Assembly (NCBI GenBank): GCA_046351215.1
Contig: JAXLYX010000006.1
Location: forward strand, 372,001 to 436,000
Origin: JAXLYX01 sp046351215
Lineage (GTDB): Bacteria > Myxococcota_A > Polyangia > Polyangiales > Houyiibacteriaceae
DNA length: 64,000 nt
Direction of reading: 5' to 3'
Shown: positions 16,889 through 29,665 of the stretch, in pieces
Layout of the letters: the number at the start of each line of letters is the position of its first letter
Position numbering within the stretch: the first letter of the stretch is position 1
The notes under the pieces: generated by a model
Seen by the model: only the letters and a program-made list of their open reading frames with translations
Database searches by the model: none
What the model was told of the DNA's origin: nothing
Program-made: the position numbers and the translations under genes

Positions 16889-18813
16889 GCGGTGGGTCGG
16901 CTCGACGCGAGGACCCGATCGATCGCGTCGACGAGGCTCCGGGTCTCGAAGGGTTTGCGTACGATCGGCACGGACTCGAGCTCGGACGGGGCCACGGACT
17001 CGTTCTCGGGCGGGGCGCCCGTCATGACGACGACCCGCGCGAGCATCGCCGGGTCCTCGTCGCGCATCCACCGCAGCACGGAGAGCCCGCCGCCGTCGTC
17101 CATGCGCAGATCGAGCAGCACCGCGTCGTACCGATGCGTCGCGAGATGGTCGATCGCGAGCCGCCCGGAATGCACGGTCGTCACGTCGAAGTGCTCGAGC
17201 AGCTCGGCGAGGGTCGATGCCAGCTCGACTTCGTCGTCCGCGACGAGCACGCGGCAGCGGGCCTCCGCGAGAGGCCCGGGGGGCGGCCGGGTCGGGGCGC
17301 GTGCGGGGGCGGCTTCCTTGCCGATCGGCAGCACCACCCGGAAGCACGTTCCCCGGGGCTCGTTCGGCTCGACGGTGATCGTGCCGCCGAGCCCGCTGAC
17401 GATCGCATGCGAGATCGAGAGCCCGAGCCCCGTGCCGGCGCCTGCCTTGGTGGTGAAGAAGGGCTCGAAGATCCGGTCCGCGATCTCCGGCGCGATGCCG
17501 GCGCCCGTGTCGCGCACCTCGACGACCACGCGATCGTCCGCCGTCGGTTCCATGGTGATGCGGATCGCGTGCTCGGACGGCTGGCCTTCGGGGATCGCTT
17601 CGGCCGCGTTGAGCAGGAGGTTCAGGAAGACCTGTCCGAGGCGTGCTTCGGCCGCACGGACCGAGACGCTCCCGTGGTAGTCGCGGAAGAGACGCGCGCG
17701 GTGACGGATCTCGTGAGAGGCCATGTCGGCACAGACGTCGAGCACCCGCACGAGGTCCACGGGGCTCGCGTTCGTTCCCTCTCCGACGGAGAGCGTCCGG
17801 AGGTCGCGGACGATGTCGCGCACGCGCATGGCGCCCTGCTCGACCGCGGAGACCCGGCGGAGCAGCCGTTCTCGCGTCGCCTCGTCGAGGGCCGTCGTAC
17901 GCCGCAGGTCGCGGGCGAGGAGCTCGGAGCTCGTCAGCACGTACGCGAGCGGATTGTTGATCTCGTGGCCGACGGAGGCTGCCAGGCGACCGAGCGAGGA
18001 GAGTCGATCGGCCAGCACGAGCTGGGCCTCCATCCGCTTCCGATCCGCGATGTCGTGGGCGACCACGAGCGTGGCGCGCACTCCGTCGAGCTCGATCGGG
18101 ACGCCCGAGACCTCCATCCAGTGCAGGCTTCCGTCGCGTCCCACGAAGCGTCGGTCGTTCATCGACGGACGCGACCCCGGCCGATCCCGACGGTCTCCGA
18201 GCAGGAGGGCCTCGAGGTCGTCGGCGTGCACGACCGCGCCGAGCGCCGTCGGCAGTGGCGTCCCTTCCTCGGCGTACCCGAGCCGCTCCCGCAGCGTCCG
18301 ATTCAGGAAGAGGACGCGTTCGCGGTCGTGGACCAGCATGCCGATGGGCGCGCTCTCGATGAGGGAGCGGAACCGGGCCTCCGAGCGCTGACGCTCCTGC
18401 TCCGCGCGGACGCGCGGCGTGATGTCCTGCATCAGCGCGTACATGAGGACGCGATCGCCCGAGCGGAGCGTCCCGGAGGAAAGGTCGACGGGCATCACCG
18501 TCCCGTCCTTCTTCCGATGCCATCGGACGTCGATGTGGGCGCCTCCGACGTCCAGCGCCGCGCGCACGGCGTCACTCGTGGCGTCGGGCTCCGCGCTGAC
18601 GTCCTGGACGCGCATGCGATGCGCCTCCTCGCGCGAATAGCCGTAGAGGTCCACCCAGGCGTCGTTCACCTCGAGGATGCGGCCGGTCGCCGGCTCGAAC
18701 AACGACATCGGCGTGTGTCCGTGCGAGAAGATCGCGAGGCTGCCGTCCGGGATCTCGACGGCGATACCGTCGCCCCGACTGCGATCCGGACGAATGGTGG
18801 GAGAGCTCGACAC
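16885..18813 (-). CDS. PAS-domain hybrid sensor histidine kinase with receiver domain
   Basis: Cytosolic 642-residue signalling protein. Two PAS domains come first (about 25-145: LFEPATGRILEVNDAWVDLY; about 150-270: FRSLIESAPIGMLVHDRERV), each followed by a PAC-like WxxK/GxxxxM segment. The HisKA H-box is VGHEINNPLAY (His near 283). The ATPase has an N-box NLLLNAAEAI, DTGAGI, FEPFFTTK and GTGLGLSISHAIV. A receiver domain follows (from about 525) with VADDE, phospho-acceptor Asp in VLLDLRMDDGG (near 567) and the conserved KPFE. There is no transmembrane segment, so the signal is probably internal. It is coupled to the DUF2378-like gene by a 4-base overlap. All residues for phosphotransfer look intact. 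Confidence 0.93.
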   Translation of the reverse strand: MSSSPTIRPDRSRGDGIAVEIPDGSLAIFSHGHTPMSLFEPATGRILEVNDAWVDLYGYSREEAHRMRVQDVSAEPDATSDAVRAALDVGGAHIDVRWHRKKDGTVMPVDLSSGTLRSGDRVLMYALMQDITPRVRAEQERQRSEARFRSLIESAPIGMLVHDRERVLFLNRTLRERLGYAEEGTPLPTALGAVVHADDLEALLLGDRRDRPGSRPSMNDRRFVGRDGSLHWMEVSGVPIELDGVRATLVVAHDIADRKRMEAQLVLADRLSSLGRLAASVGHEINNPLAYVLTSSELLARDLRRTTALDEATRERLLRRVSAVEQGAMRVRDIVRDLRTLSVGEGTNASPVDLVRVLDVCADMASHEIRHRARLFRDYHGSVSVRAAEARLGQVFLNLLLNAAEAIPEGQPSEHAIRITMEPTADDRVVVEVRDTGAGIAPEIADRIFEPFFTTKAGAGTGLGLSISHAIVSGLGGTITVEPNEPRGTCFRVVLPIGKEAAPARAPTRPPPGPLAEARCRVLVADDEVELASTLAELLEHFDVTTVHSGRLAIDHLATHRYDAVLLDLRMDDGGGLSVLRWMRDEDPAMLARVVVMTGAPPENESVAPSELESVPIVRKPFETRSLVDAIDRVLASSRPTA

Positions 18814-18993
18814 CTCGTGGCGGAGGATATCGCGGATCGCGCACGGTCCGGGATCGCTCTCAGCAGGTTCCGTTGCGGAACCCTCGCGGGATGCGAGCCG
18901 ACTCCCGAACCCGAGCCATCAGGGGTATGCTCGCTCGCGCCCTCGATGACCCGGCCCCTCGACCATCCCACGCTGCCCCCTCCCCGGCGCAGC

Positions 18994-19428
18994 ATGTCGA
19001 TCGACTCCTCGCTCTTCCCGCTGGTCGTCAGCCGTCTCGTCGGCGACCAACTCACCGACGACGACGTGCGGGCGTACATCGCGGAGTTCGATGGCCTGCT
19101 CGCTCGCGGGCCGGCCTTCGTCCACGTGGTGGACACACGGGGCATGTCGACGGCGGCGAATGCCGTGCAGCGGAAGATGTTCGGCGACTGGCTCGGCGAC
19201 GAGACCGCGCGTCGCCTGGCGCGCCAGCACAAGGCCTGCGACGGGCTGATCGTGAGCTCGGCCCTGATGCGCGGGGCCATCACCGCCGCCCTCTGGCTCT
19301 CTCCGCCGAGCTCTCCGACGAAGTCGTTCGGCACGACGCGCGAGGCGCTCGCGTTCCTCGACGAGCACGCGGGCACGAAGGGAATCGTTCTTCCCGCGGC
19401 CGCGCGACGCTGGCTCGAGACGCACTGA
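18994..19428 (+). CDS. STAS-like small protein, paralogue 2 of 4
   Basis: A 144-residue member of the same family as the genes at 13952, 34146 and 53017. It shows SSLFPLVVSRLVG, HVVDTRGMSTAANAVQRKMF, GDWLGDE and SALMRGAITAALWLSPP, then a final helix EALAFLDEH. The ATG at 18994 was chosen because it puts the FPLV strand at the same distance from the start as in its paralogues; an ATG at 18946 would add 16 residues. It is divergent from the hybrid kinase and tail-to-tail with the large kinase-ATPase gene. Function unknown. Confidence 0.68.
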   Translation: MSIDSSLFPLVVSRLVGDQLTDDDVRAYIAEFDGLLARGPAFVHVVDTRGMSTAANAVQRKMFGDWLGDETARRLARQHKACDGLIVSSALMRGAITAALWLSPPSSPTKSFGTTREALAFLDEHAGTKGIVLPAAARRWLETH

Positions 19429-19456
19429 CCTCCGGCCTGGGTCGCGCCGGGCGCGA

Positions 19457-23434
<3,978 letters not shown>

Positions 23435-23607
23435 ACGACGTCCTGGCGGGAGGCGTCGCCCCCCACGGGCGCCGGCCTTCGGACCCTCGGGCCCGAGCGA
23501 CGGAACGTGACGTCGCGCGACGCGGGTTGCGCGTGCGTGTCATCCCACGCGCGAGGCCGAGTGGACACATGCGCTGGGCTCGATCGCCGTGATACCCTGT
23601 GACCCGG

Positions 23608-24402
23608 ATGTCGCCCGGTCGTCTGCTCCCGTTCGTGCTCCACGCATCGCTCGCGTGCGCTCTCGTCGGGGTGGCCGGCGCGGCGCGCGCCCAGGACATC
23701 GAGGAAGCGCGCGGTCGCTGGTTCGATGCGGACTTCGAGGCGTCGCGGGACGAGTTCCGCGGCGTGCTCGCGAGCCCGACCCTGACGGCCGCCCATGCGG
23801 TCGACGCGCACCGCTACCTCGCGGCGATCCACCTCGCGCTCGGCGAGCCCGAGGAGGCGCGGGCCCATGCCGAGGCCGCCGTGGCCCTCGACCCACGCGC
23901 CGAGCCGCCCGAAGGCGCGCCTCGGGGCGCCGAGGACCTCTTCCGCATGGCGCGACGTCGGCTCGGTGACCGCCGGGCCGAGCTGACGGTCGAGCCGCGC
24001 GGCGCCTTGGTCCGCGGCGCCTCCGTGACCGTGGTGAGCGTCCTCGATCCGGCTCCGCCGGCGCTCGACGCCCGCCTCGTGCTCCGTTGCGGCAGCGAGG
24101 AGGCCACGGGCCAGCCGCCTTCCGTCGAGGTCGTGGTCGTGCCCGACGCCGACGTCGTCTGCGTGGCCGAGCTCCGGACGGCGGCCGGCGCGGTCCTGCT
24201 CACCGTGTCGCGCGAGCTGCACCTGCCGGCGCGGGCGGCCGAGAGCGGGATGGCGAGCGACGGCGAGCCCCGCCGCAAGCGATGGCCGTGGATCGTCGGT
24301 TCGGTGGCGCTCGCCGCGGCCGCTGGTGCCGTGGCCGGCGTCGTCGTCCACAACCACAACCAGCCCGCCTCGTTCAGCGGGACGACGGTGGTGGGTTGGT
24401 GA
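23608..24402 (+). CDS. Exported TPR-like protein with C-terminal membrane anchor
   Basis: A 264-residue protein with an N-terminal signal sequence (LLPFVLHASLACALVGVAGAARAQ), a TPR-like segment (AHRYLAAIHLALGEPEEARAHAEAAVALDP spans one repeat) and a beta-rich middle. Near the C-terminus is a membrane segment after a basic patch, RRKRWPWIVGSVALAAAAG, then a His/Asn-rich tail. Proteins of this shape often pair with PEGA-containing kinases in myxobacteria. Its TGA overlaps the GTG start of the kinase downstream (GTGA), so the two are translationally coupled and probably act together at the envelope. Start ATG 23608 was preferred over GTG 23599, three codons earlier. Confidence 0.75.
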   Translation: MSPGRLLPFVLHASLACALVGVAGAARAQDIEEARGRWFDADFEASRDEFRGVLASPTLTAAHAVDAHRYLAAIHLALGEPEEARAHAEAAVALDPRAEPPEGAPRGAEDLFRMARRRLGDRRAELTVEPRGALVRGASVTVVSVLDPAPPALDARLVLRCGSEEATGQPPSVEVVVVPDADVVCVAELRTAAGAVLLTVSRELHLPARAAESGMASDGEPRRKRWPWIVGSVALAAAAGAVAGVVVHNHNQPASFSGTTVVGW

Positions 24403-26297
24403 ACGAGCAGCCGAACGACCCCCAGGCCGGGAAGTCCCTCGGCACGGTCGGGCGGTACGCGCTCCGGCGCGAGCTCGCGAGCGGCGGCATGGCCACCGTG
24501 TACCTGGCGAGCCTCACGGGGCCGCACGGCTTCGAGAAGGTCGTCGCGGTGAAGCGGATCCACCCGCACCTCAAGAAGGATCGCCGCTTCGTCGAGATGT
24601 TCCTCGACGAGGCCCGCGTCGCCGCGCTCATCCACCATCCGAACGTCTGCGCCGTGGCCGACTTCGGCGAAGAGGACGGGACCCCGTACCTCGTGATGGA
24701 GTTCCTGCAGGGAGAGTCGCTCTCCTCGGTGCTCCGGGCCGCGCGCGCCGAAGGCGGCGTCCCGTTCTGGCTCGCCGCGCGCATCGTCCACGACGCCGCG
24801 CGCGGCCTGCACGCGGCCCACGAGCTCCGCGGTCCCGACGGACATCCCCTCGGCGTGGTGCACCGCGACGTCTCGCCGCAGAACATCTTCGTGCTCTACG
24901 ACGGCCTGACGAAGGTCGTCGATTTCGGCGTCGCCCGCGCGCGGGGGCGCCTCACCGTCACGGGGACCAACGAGGTCAAGGGCAAGCTCCCGTACATGTC
25001 GCCCGAGCAGTACGACGGCGAGAACGTCGACCGCCGCACGGACGTCTGGGCCCTCGGCGTCGTCCTCTGGGAGACGACCGTCGGGCGCCGCCTCTTCCGC
25101 GCCGACAACGACGGCGCCACCATCGCTCGCGTCCTCCACAAGCCCGTGCCGCGACCCTCGGAGGTCCGGACGGACTATCCGCCCGAGCTCGAGGCCATCG
25201 TCATGCGCTGCCTCGAGCGCGACGTGACCCTCCGCTATCCCTCGGCCGAGGCGCTCGCCGAGGACCTCGAGACGTTCATGTACTCGCTCGGCAAGCCCGC
25301 GGGCGCCTCGCAGGTGAAGCGGTGGATGCACGAGCACTTCGCCTCGCACATCGAGCGCGGGGAGGCGCTGCTCCGCGGCGAGTCGGCGGAGGAGGGGCTC
25401 GAGGAGCCCAGCGGAACCACGCTGAGCTCGATCCGCGCGCGCGCCGATCACGCGATCGGACCGTCGGACCCGACGGTGGTCTGGCCGCCCGGGACGACCG
25501 ACGGTCCCTCCGTCGGGGCGCAGGCCCCGACGGTCTCGGGCGATGCCGCCACCGTCGTCGCACGGCAGCTCGCGCCGGGCGGATCCCACCCCGACATCCC
25601 TGCGTTCCCGTCGGCAGCCGACGCCGACGCGGACGAGTCCGACGAGGACGCACGCCACATCGTGGCGCATCGGCGCAAGCGCGCCCTCGTCCTCTCGCTG
25701 CTCGCGGCCCTCGTCGCCGTGGGCGTCGCGCTCGTCGCCCATCCGCGGCCCGACGTGGCCGTCGAGACGCGCGACGAGGTCGTTGCACCTCCGAGCATCG
25801 GCGCTCCGTCGCCCGAACCGGCGGCTTCCGACCGGGATACGGCGCGGGCCACGCCGAGCGCCATGGAGCCGCCGACGGCGGCCCTTCCGGCCGAGCCCAC
25901 GGCTCCGGTCCCGCCCGGGCCCCGTGCGGCCGCGGCAAGGCCCGGCGCCGTCCCCGCCACGCCCACGCCGGGCCCGTCGCCGGAGCCCGCGCAGGCCGCC
26001 GCCCCCGCGCCCGTGGCCGTTCCGGAGCCCCCCCGCCCCCGAGCCCCGGAGCCCGCGGCACCCGCCGAGCCCACGGCTCCGGGCACGCTCAGCCTCCTCG
26101 CGATCCCTCCCGCGACCGTCCGGCTCGGTGGGCGCGTGCTCGGCGAGACCCCGCTCGCACGCCTCGAGCTGCCGGCGGGGGATCATCGTCTCGAGCTGAC
26201 CACGGCCGACGGCCGCTCGCAGGTCGTCACGGTCCACATCGAGAGCGGCACCGCGACCCGTCGCCGCGTCGAGTTCCCGACGCCCGCGGCTCCCTGA
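24399..26297 (+). CDS. Transmembrane Ser/Thr kinase with Pro/Ala-rich linker and PEGA domain
   Basis: A 632-residue protein. The cytosolic N-terminal kinase (about 20-290) has LASGGMATVYLAS, VAVKRIHPHL, VVHRDVSPQNIFV (near 154), VVDFGVARA and SPEQYDG. The catalytic loop reads HRDVSPQN, lacking the usual loop Lys, a variant frequent in myxobacterial kinases. A basic patch precedes one membrane helix (LVLSLLAALVAVGVALVA, about 428-447), then a long Pro/Ala-rich linker and a C-terminal PEGA domain (VRLGGRVLGETPLARLELPA). PEGA domains lie outside the membrane and may contact the cell wall. The GTG start at 24399 overlaps the upstream stop, so the exported partner and kinase are probably made together. 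Confidence 0.9.
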   Translation: MNEQPNDPQAGKSLGTVGRYALRRELASGGMATVYLASLTGPHGFEKVVAVKRIHPHLKKDRRFVEMFLDEARVAALIHHPNVCAVADFGEEDGTPYLVMEFLQGESLSSVLRAARAEGGVPFWLAARIVHDAARGLHAAHELRGPDGHPLGVVHRDVSPQNIFVLYDGLTKVVDFGVARARGRLTVTGTNEVKGKLPYMSPEQYDGENVDRRTDVWALGVVLWETTVGRRLFRADNDGATIARVLHKPVPRPSEVRTDYPPELEAIVMRCLERDVTLRYPSAEALAEDLETFMYSLGKPAGASQVKRWMHEHFASHIERGEALLRGESAEEGLEEPSGTTLSSIRARADHAIGPSDPTVVWPPGTTDGPSVGAQAPTVSGDAATVVARQLAPGGSHPDIPAFPSAADADADESDEDARHIVAHRRKRALVLSLLAALVAVGVALVAHPRPDVAVETRDEVVAPPSIGAPSPEPAASDRDTARATPSAMEPPTAALPAEPTAPVPPGPRAAAARPGAVPATPTPGPSPEPAQAAAPAPVAVPEPPRPRAPEPAAPAEPTAPGTLSLLAIPPATVRLGGRVLGETPLARLELPAGDHRLELTTADGRSQVVTVHIESGTATRRRVEFPTPAAP

Positions 26298-26321
26298 GCC
26301 GGTTCGGCCCTGCGGGGCTCA
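26295..26321. terminator. Possible bidirectional terminator hairpin
   Basis: TGAGCC (26295-26300) pairs with GGCTCA (26316-26321). It overlaps the ends of two convergent genes; no T-run follows, so strength is uncertain. Confidence 0.35.
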
Positions 26322-28601
26322 GCGGTAGGTGACGACGAGGCGGGGACGATTGCCTGCCGTCGTGTTCTCGCGCGTGCCCCACGTGTACGGATCGGCGTTG
26401 TTCGCCGCGCCGGACGTCTGCGTGAAGCGCCAGCCGTAGTTCGTCGCGCTCGAGTCGAGGAAGGACTGGACGTCGGTCGCCATCGTGCCGCCCGTCACGG
26501 AGGTGGTCGCGCCCGACGCCCCGGCGTTGAACGTCGTCGTCTGCGTCCCGCTGACGCTCGGGCCCGCGCCGACCGGGATCGTGTCCTCGGTCCAAGACGT
26601 CGTGATACGCCGGAGATCGTGGCCCGTGCCGCACGTGCCGCAGCCGCCGAGGCGGACGATCTGCATCGACGCGGAGAGAATCGTGGAGCCGGCGGGAATC
26701 GTCCCGCCCTCGGCGCAGGTCCCACCCGCGACGTCGAAGCGCACGTACGAACGGTTGTAGGTCGACCCGTCGTTCGTCGTCGCCATCGAGGTGCCGTGGC
26801 CGTTCGACTGGTTCGAGAGGTAGTTCGTCGAATAGCCGTCGGCTGCCGACGTCAGCGTGCACGTGTAGGTGCACTGGCCGTTCGAGAGCGAGCCGCCCGT
26901 GCGACAGCTCGTGCAATGGGTCGCGCCCGCGCCGTCGCAGGTCGCGCAGCTCGCGTCGCAGGCCGCGCAGGTGCGGTTCTGGGCGACGTTCCCGTCGGCG
27001 CAGGCCTGCGTCTGGTACTGGCTGGTCGTGCACGTGGTGCAGCCCGAGCAAATCCGGTCGGTCGTCGCCGTCGGCGCCACGCTCATGTACTGCCCGGTGC
27101 CGCAGTTCGTGAGGGGCGTGCAGACGCGGTCGAGCGTGCCGTTGCCGTTCGCGCAGGCCTGGCTCTCGTACGTGCCGGCCCCGCAGGGGCTCGTGCACGC
27201 GGTGCAGACGCGGTCGGTCGTCGGCGTCGGCGCGGCGAGCTGGTACTGGCCCGTCGAGCAGTCCGAGACCGGGCTGCAGACCCGGTTCTGTGGGGAGTTC
27301 CCGTTCGCGCAGGCCTGGCTCTCGTAGGTGCCCGAGCCGCACGTCGTGCACGAGCCGCAGACGCGGTCGTTGTTCGGGCCGGGAGCGAGCGTCTGGTATT
27401 GGTTGGAGCCGCAATCGGTCAGGGTCACGCACGTGGCCCCGTTGAAGAACTGGCCCGACGGGCAGGCGGTGCAGTCGCCCGCGGTCGGTCCGTTGCAGCG
27501 GCCGAGGCACATGGGGTCGCACGCCGAGCAGATGCGGTACGAGGCTCCGTTCCCGTTCGCGCAGGCCTGGCTCTCGTAGAAGCCGCTGCCGCAGGAGGCG
27601 ACGCAATTGCCGCACGTGCGGTCGGCGGTGGAGGTCGGCGGCTGGCTCTCGTACTGCCCCGTCCCGCAGTTCGTGAGCGAGGCGCAGACGCGGTTCTGCA
27701 TCGAGTTGCCGTTCGCGCAGTCGGTCGTCTGGTACTGCGTCGGTCCGCAGGTCGTGCACGCGCTGCAGACACGGTCGCTCGTCGGTGTCGGGGCGGTCGT
27801 CATGTACGAGTTGGTCCCGCAGCTCGTGAGCGGGGTGCAGACGCGGTCCTACGTCCCGTTCCCGTTCGCGCAGGCCTTCGTCTCGAACTGACCGGAATTG
27901 CAGACGGAGCACGTGCCGCACTCGCGGTTCGAGGTCGGCGTCGGCGCCTTCGTCTGGTACTCCCCCTGGCCGCAGACCGTGAGGTCGAAGCAGCTCCTTC
28001 CGCTCGCGTCGCCCGCGGCCGGATTCGGGAGGTCGACGCAGTACTGCCCGCCGGGGCAGGGATTCGTCGGGCAGGCGTCGACGTTCGTCCCACCGTCCGT
28101 GCCCGCGTCGGAGTCGACCCCGCCGTCCGGGAGCTGGCACTCGCCGTCGTTGCAGACCCCCGTGTCGCAGCCCGGGGGCTGCGTGGTGGCTCCGAGCGCG
28201 ACCGCGAGCTGCTTCGAGCCCCGTGCCTCGAGGTGGACCGTCACGCAGCCGGCGGCGACCGCCGTGCAAGTCGCGTTGAATCCCCGCGCGTAGAGGCCGT
28301 AGGTCCCGGGGTCGACGTCCTGGAAGCCCGGCAGGCTCGCGGCCTCCGTCTGCCGCAGGCCCACGCCGGCGACGATGACGCCCGTCGGTGGCTGACCGGA
28401 GGCGACGTCGGCCTCGCTCGGGCAGGAGGGGAGGAGCTGGAGCTCGACGAAGCGGACGTCCGACGGCGTCACGTCGCTCGCGAACGAGACCTCGACGTCG
28501 TAGCGGGGCGTCGAGCAGGCCCCGACCCCGAGCGCGGCGAGCACGAACGCGAGGCAGCTCGGGACGAAGCGGAGAGGACGGCTCACGAGGCGATTGTACA
28601 C
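26319..28601 (-). pseudogene. Cys-rich repeat lipoprotein with DNRLRE-like domain, interrupted by an in-frame TAG
   Basis: One continuous 760-codon frame has a single amber stop at 27849-27851. The first part (251 aa, from 28601) has a lipoprotein signal with lipobox LGVGAC, a beta-rich domain, and the first Cys-rich repeats. After the TAG the same frame continues with more repeats of the pattern CG.GQY....PT.T.DR.C..C and ends in a DNRLRE/CBM96-like beta domain (SYVRFDVAG, PRLVVTYR). In sister repeats the interrupted position reads GT-L-DRVC, so TTG-to-TAG or a similar point change fits. As it stands, only a truncated lipoprotein is made unless the stop is read through. The intact protein would be a surface-exposed repeat or adhesin-like protein. 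A sequencing error is possible. Confidence 0.75.
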
Positions 28602-28683
28602 GACCGGGACCGATCGTGCGCCTGCTTCGGGGCGCGGAGGATCGCGCTGCGAGCGGTAATTCCAGGAGGAAACGCGAGCCGCG

Positions 28684-29538
28684 TCACGTCCCCGTCCCGT
28701 CGCCGGCGGCGCGGATCAGGGCCTTCTCGAGCCACTTCTCGGGGCCGTCCGGCATCGACGCGAGCCTCCGCTGTCGGCGTTCCTTCGCGCGCGCGATGAG
28801 CGCTTCCACGGCGACGCGGCTCTGCTCGTGGAGCGCGTCGACCGTCGCGGGGTCGTCCGCCAGCGAGGGATCGGCGGGGACCTCGATGAGCTCGCCGACG
28901 AGGAAGTGGAACTGCTGGGGCAGGGGGAAGGGCCCGAGCCCGACGTAGAGGGGAGGTACGTACTTGGCGCCGAACGCCTTCACGACGAGCTTGCCGAGCG
29001 GCGTCCGCTTCATCTCGGGCGCGGTGCGGAGCTGACGGAACGTCTCGTCGTGCCCGAGGATGGCCATGGGCGCGATCGGGGCGCCCGCACGGATCGACGA
29101 GCGCACGAAGCCGCGGCTCTGGTCCCAGAAGAGCTTGTAGCGGTCCTTCGGCTCGGAGAGCGCTTCGCGGGCTCCGCCGGGACAGACGTAGAGGATCTCG
29201 CCGCGCCGGAGGAGGCGGTCCGCCACCTTCGGCGTCCCCTCGACCGCGCCGCGTGCCTCCATGAAACGCCGCTGGACCGCGGTGGCGAAGAGCACGTGAT
29301 CCGCGACCGCGCGGATCGGTCTTCCGGCGACCTCCCACCCCCCGACGAGCAGGGGCATGAGCTCGAAGCCGAGGAGCCCGTGGTTCGCGACGAGCATGAT
29401 GCCGCGGGATCCCCTCAGGTTCTCGAAGCCCTCGTAGGTCGGTCGGAACCAGGTCTGGCTCGTCGTCGAGCGCGCGAGGGTGCGCTGGTAGGCGTCGAGG
29501 TCGAGCTCCCAGGCGTAGGTGTCCGGATCGAAAGCCAT
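28684..29538 (-). CDS. Lysophospholipid acyltransferase-like protein (PlsC superfamily)
   Basis: Acyltransferase-like protein of 284 residues. The block IMLVANHGLLGFELMPLL corresponds to acyltransferase motif I, with NH conserved but Glu, displaced, instead of the classic HX4D aspartate. EILYVCPGGAREAL corresponds to the PEG motif region, and GAPIAPMAILGHDE to the later motif. The pattern is nearer to the diacylglycerol-acyltransferase-like branch than to classic PlsC, so the acceptor lipid is unknown. ATG 29538 was chosen; a GTG at 29562 would add eight residues. The gene stands alone, divergent from a kinase. A second member of the superfamily lies at 31787. Confidence 0.78.
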   Translation of the reverse strand: MAFDPDTYAWELDLDAYQRTLARSTTSQTWFRPTYEGFENLRGSRGIMLVANHGLLGFELMPLLVGGWEVAGRPIRAVADHVLFATAVQRRFMEARGAVEGTPKVADRLLRRGEILYVCPGGAREALSEPKDRYKLFWDQSRGFVRSSIRAGAPIAPMAILGHDETFRQLRTAPEMKRTPLGKLVVKAFGAKYVPPLYVGLGPFPLPQQFHFLVGELIEVPADPSLADDPATVDALHEQSRVAVEALIARAKERRQRRLASMPDGPEKWLEKALIRAAGDGTGT

Positions 29539-29665
29539 GGAGACCGGATGGTAATCGCCCACCGCCGCCCGTGGCAGCGCTTCCTCGCGCGAGCCGGGGT
29601 GGGAGGTTGTGGGAACGAGGCGCGTCGTCCTCCTCGGAGCCGAGTTGCGCTACCTTCGTGCTGCC

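Noticed and set aside
26319..27848. Regularly repeated GCGCAGGCCTG-type sequence, possible CRISPR-like array
   Set aside because: The repeats are in frame and encode the Cys-rich protein repeats; there are no unique spacers of constant length.
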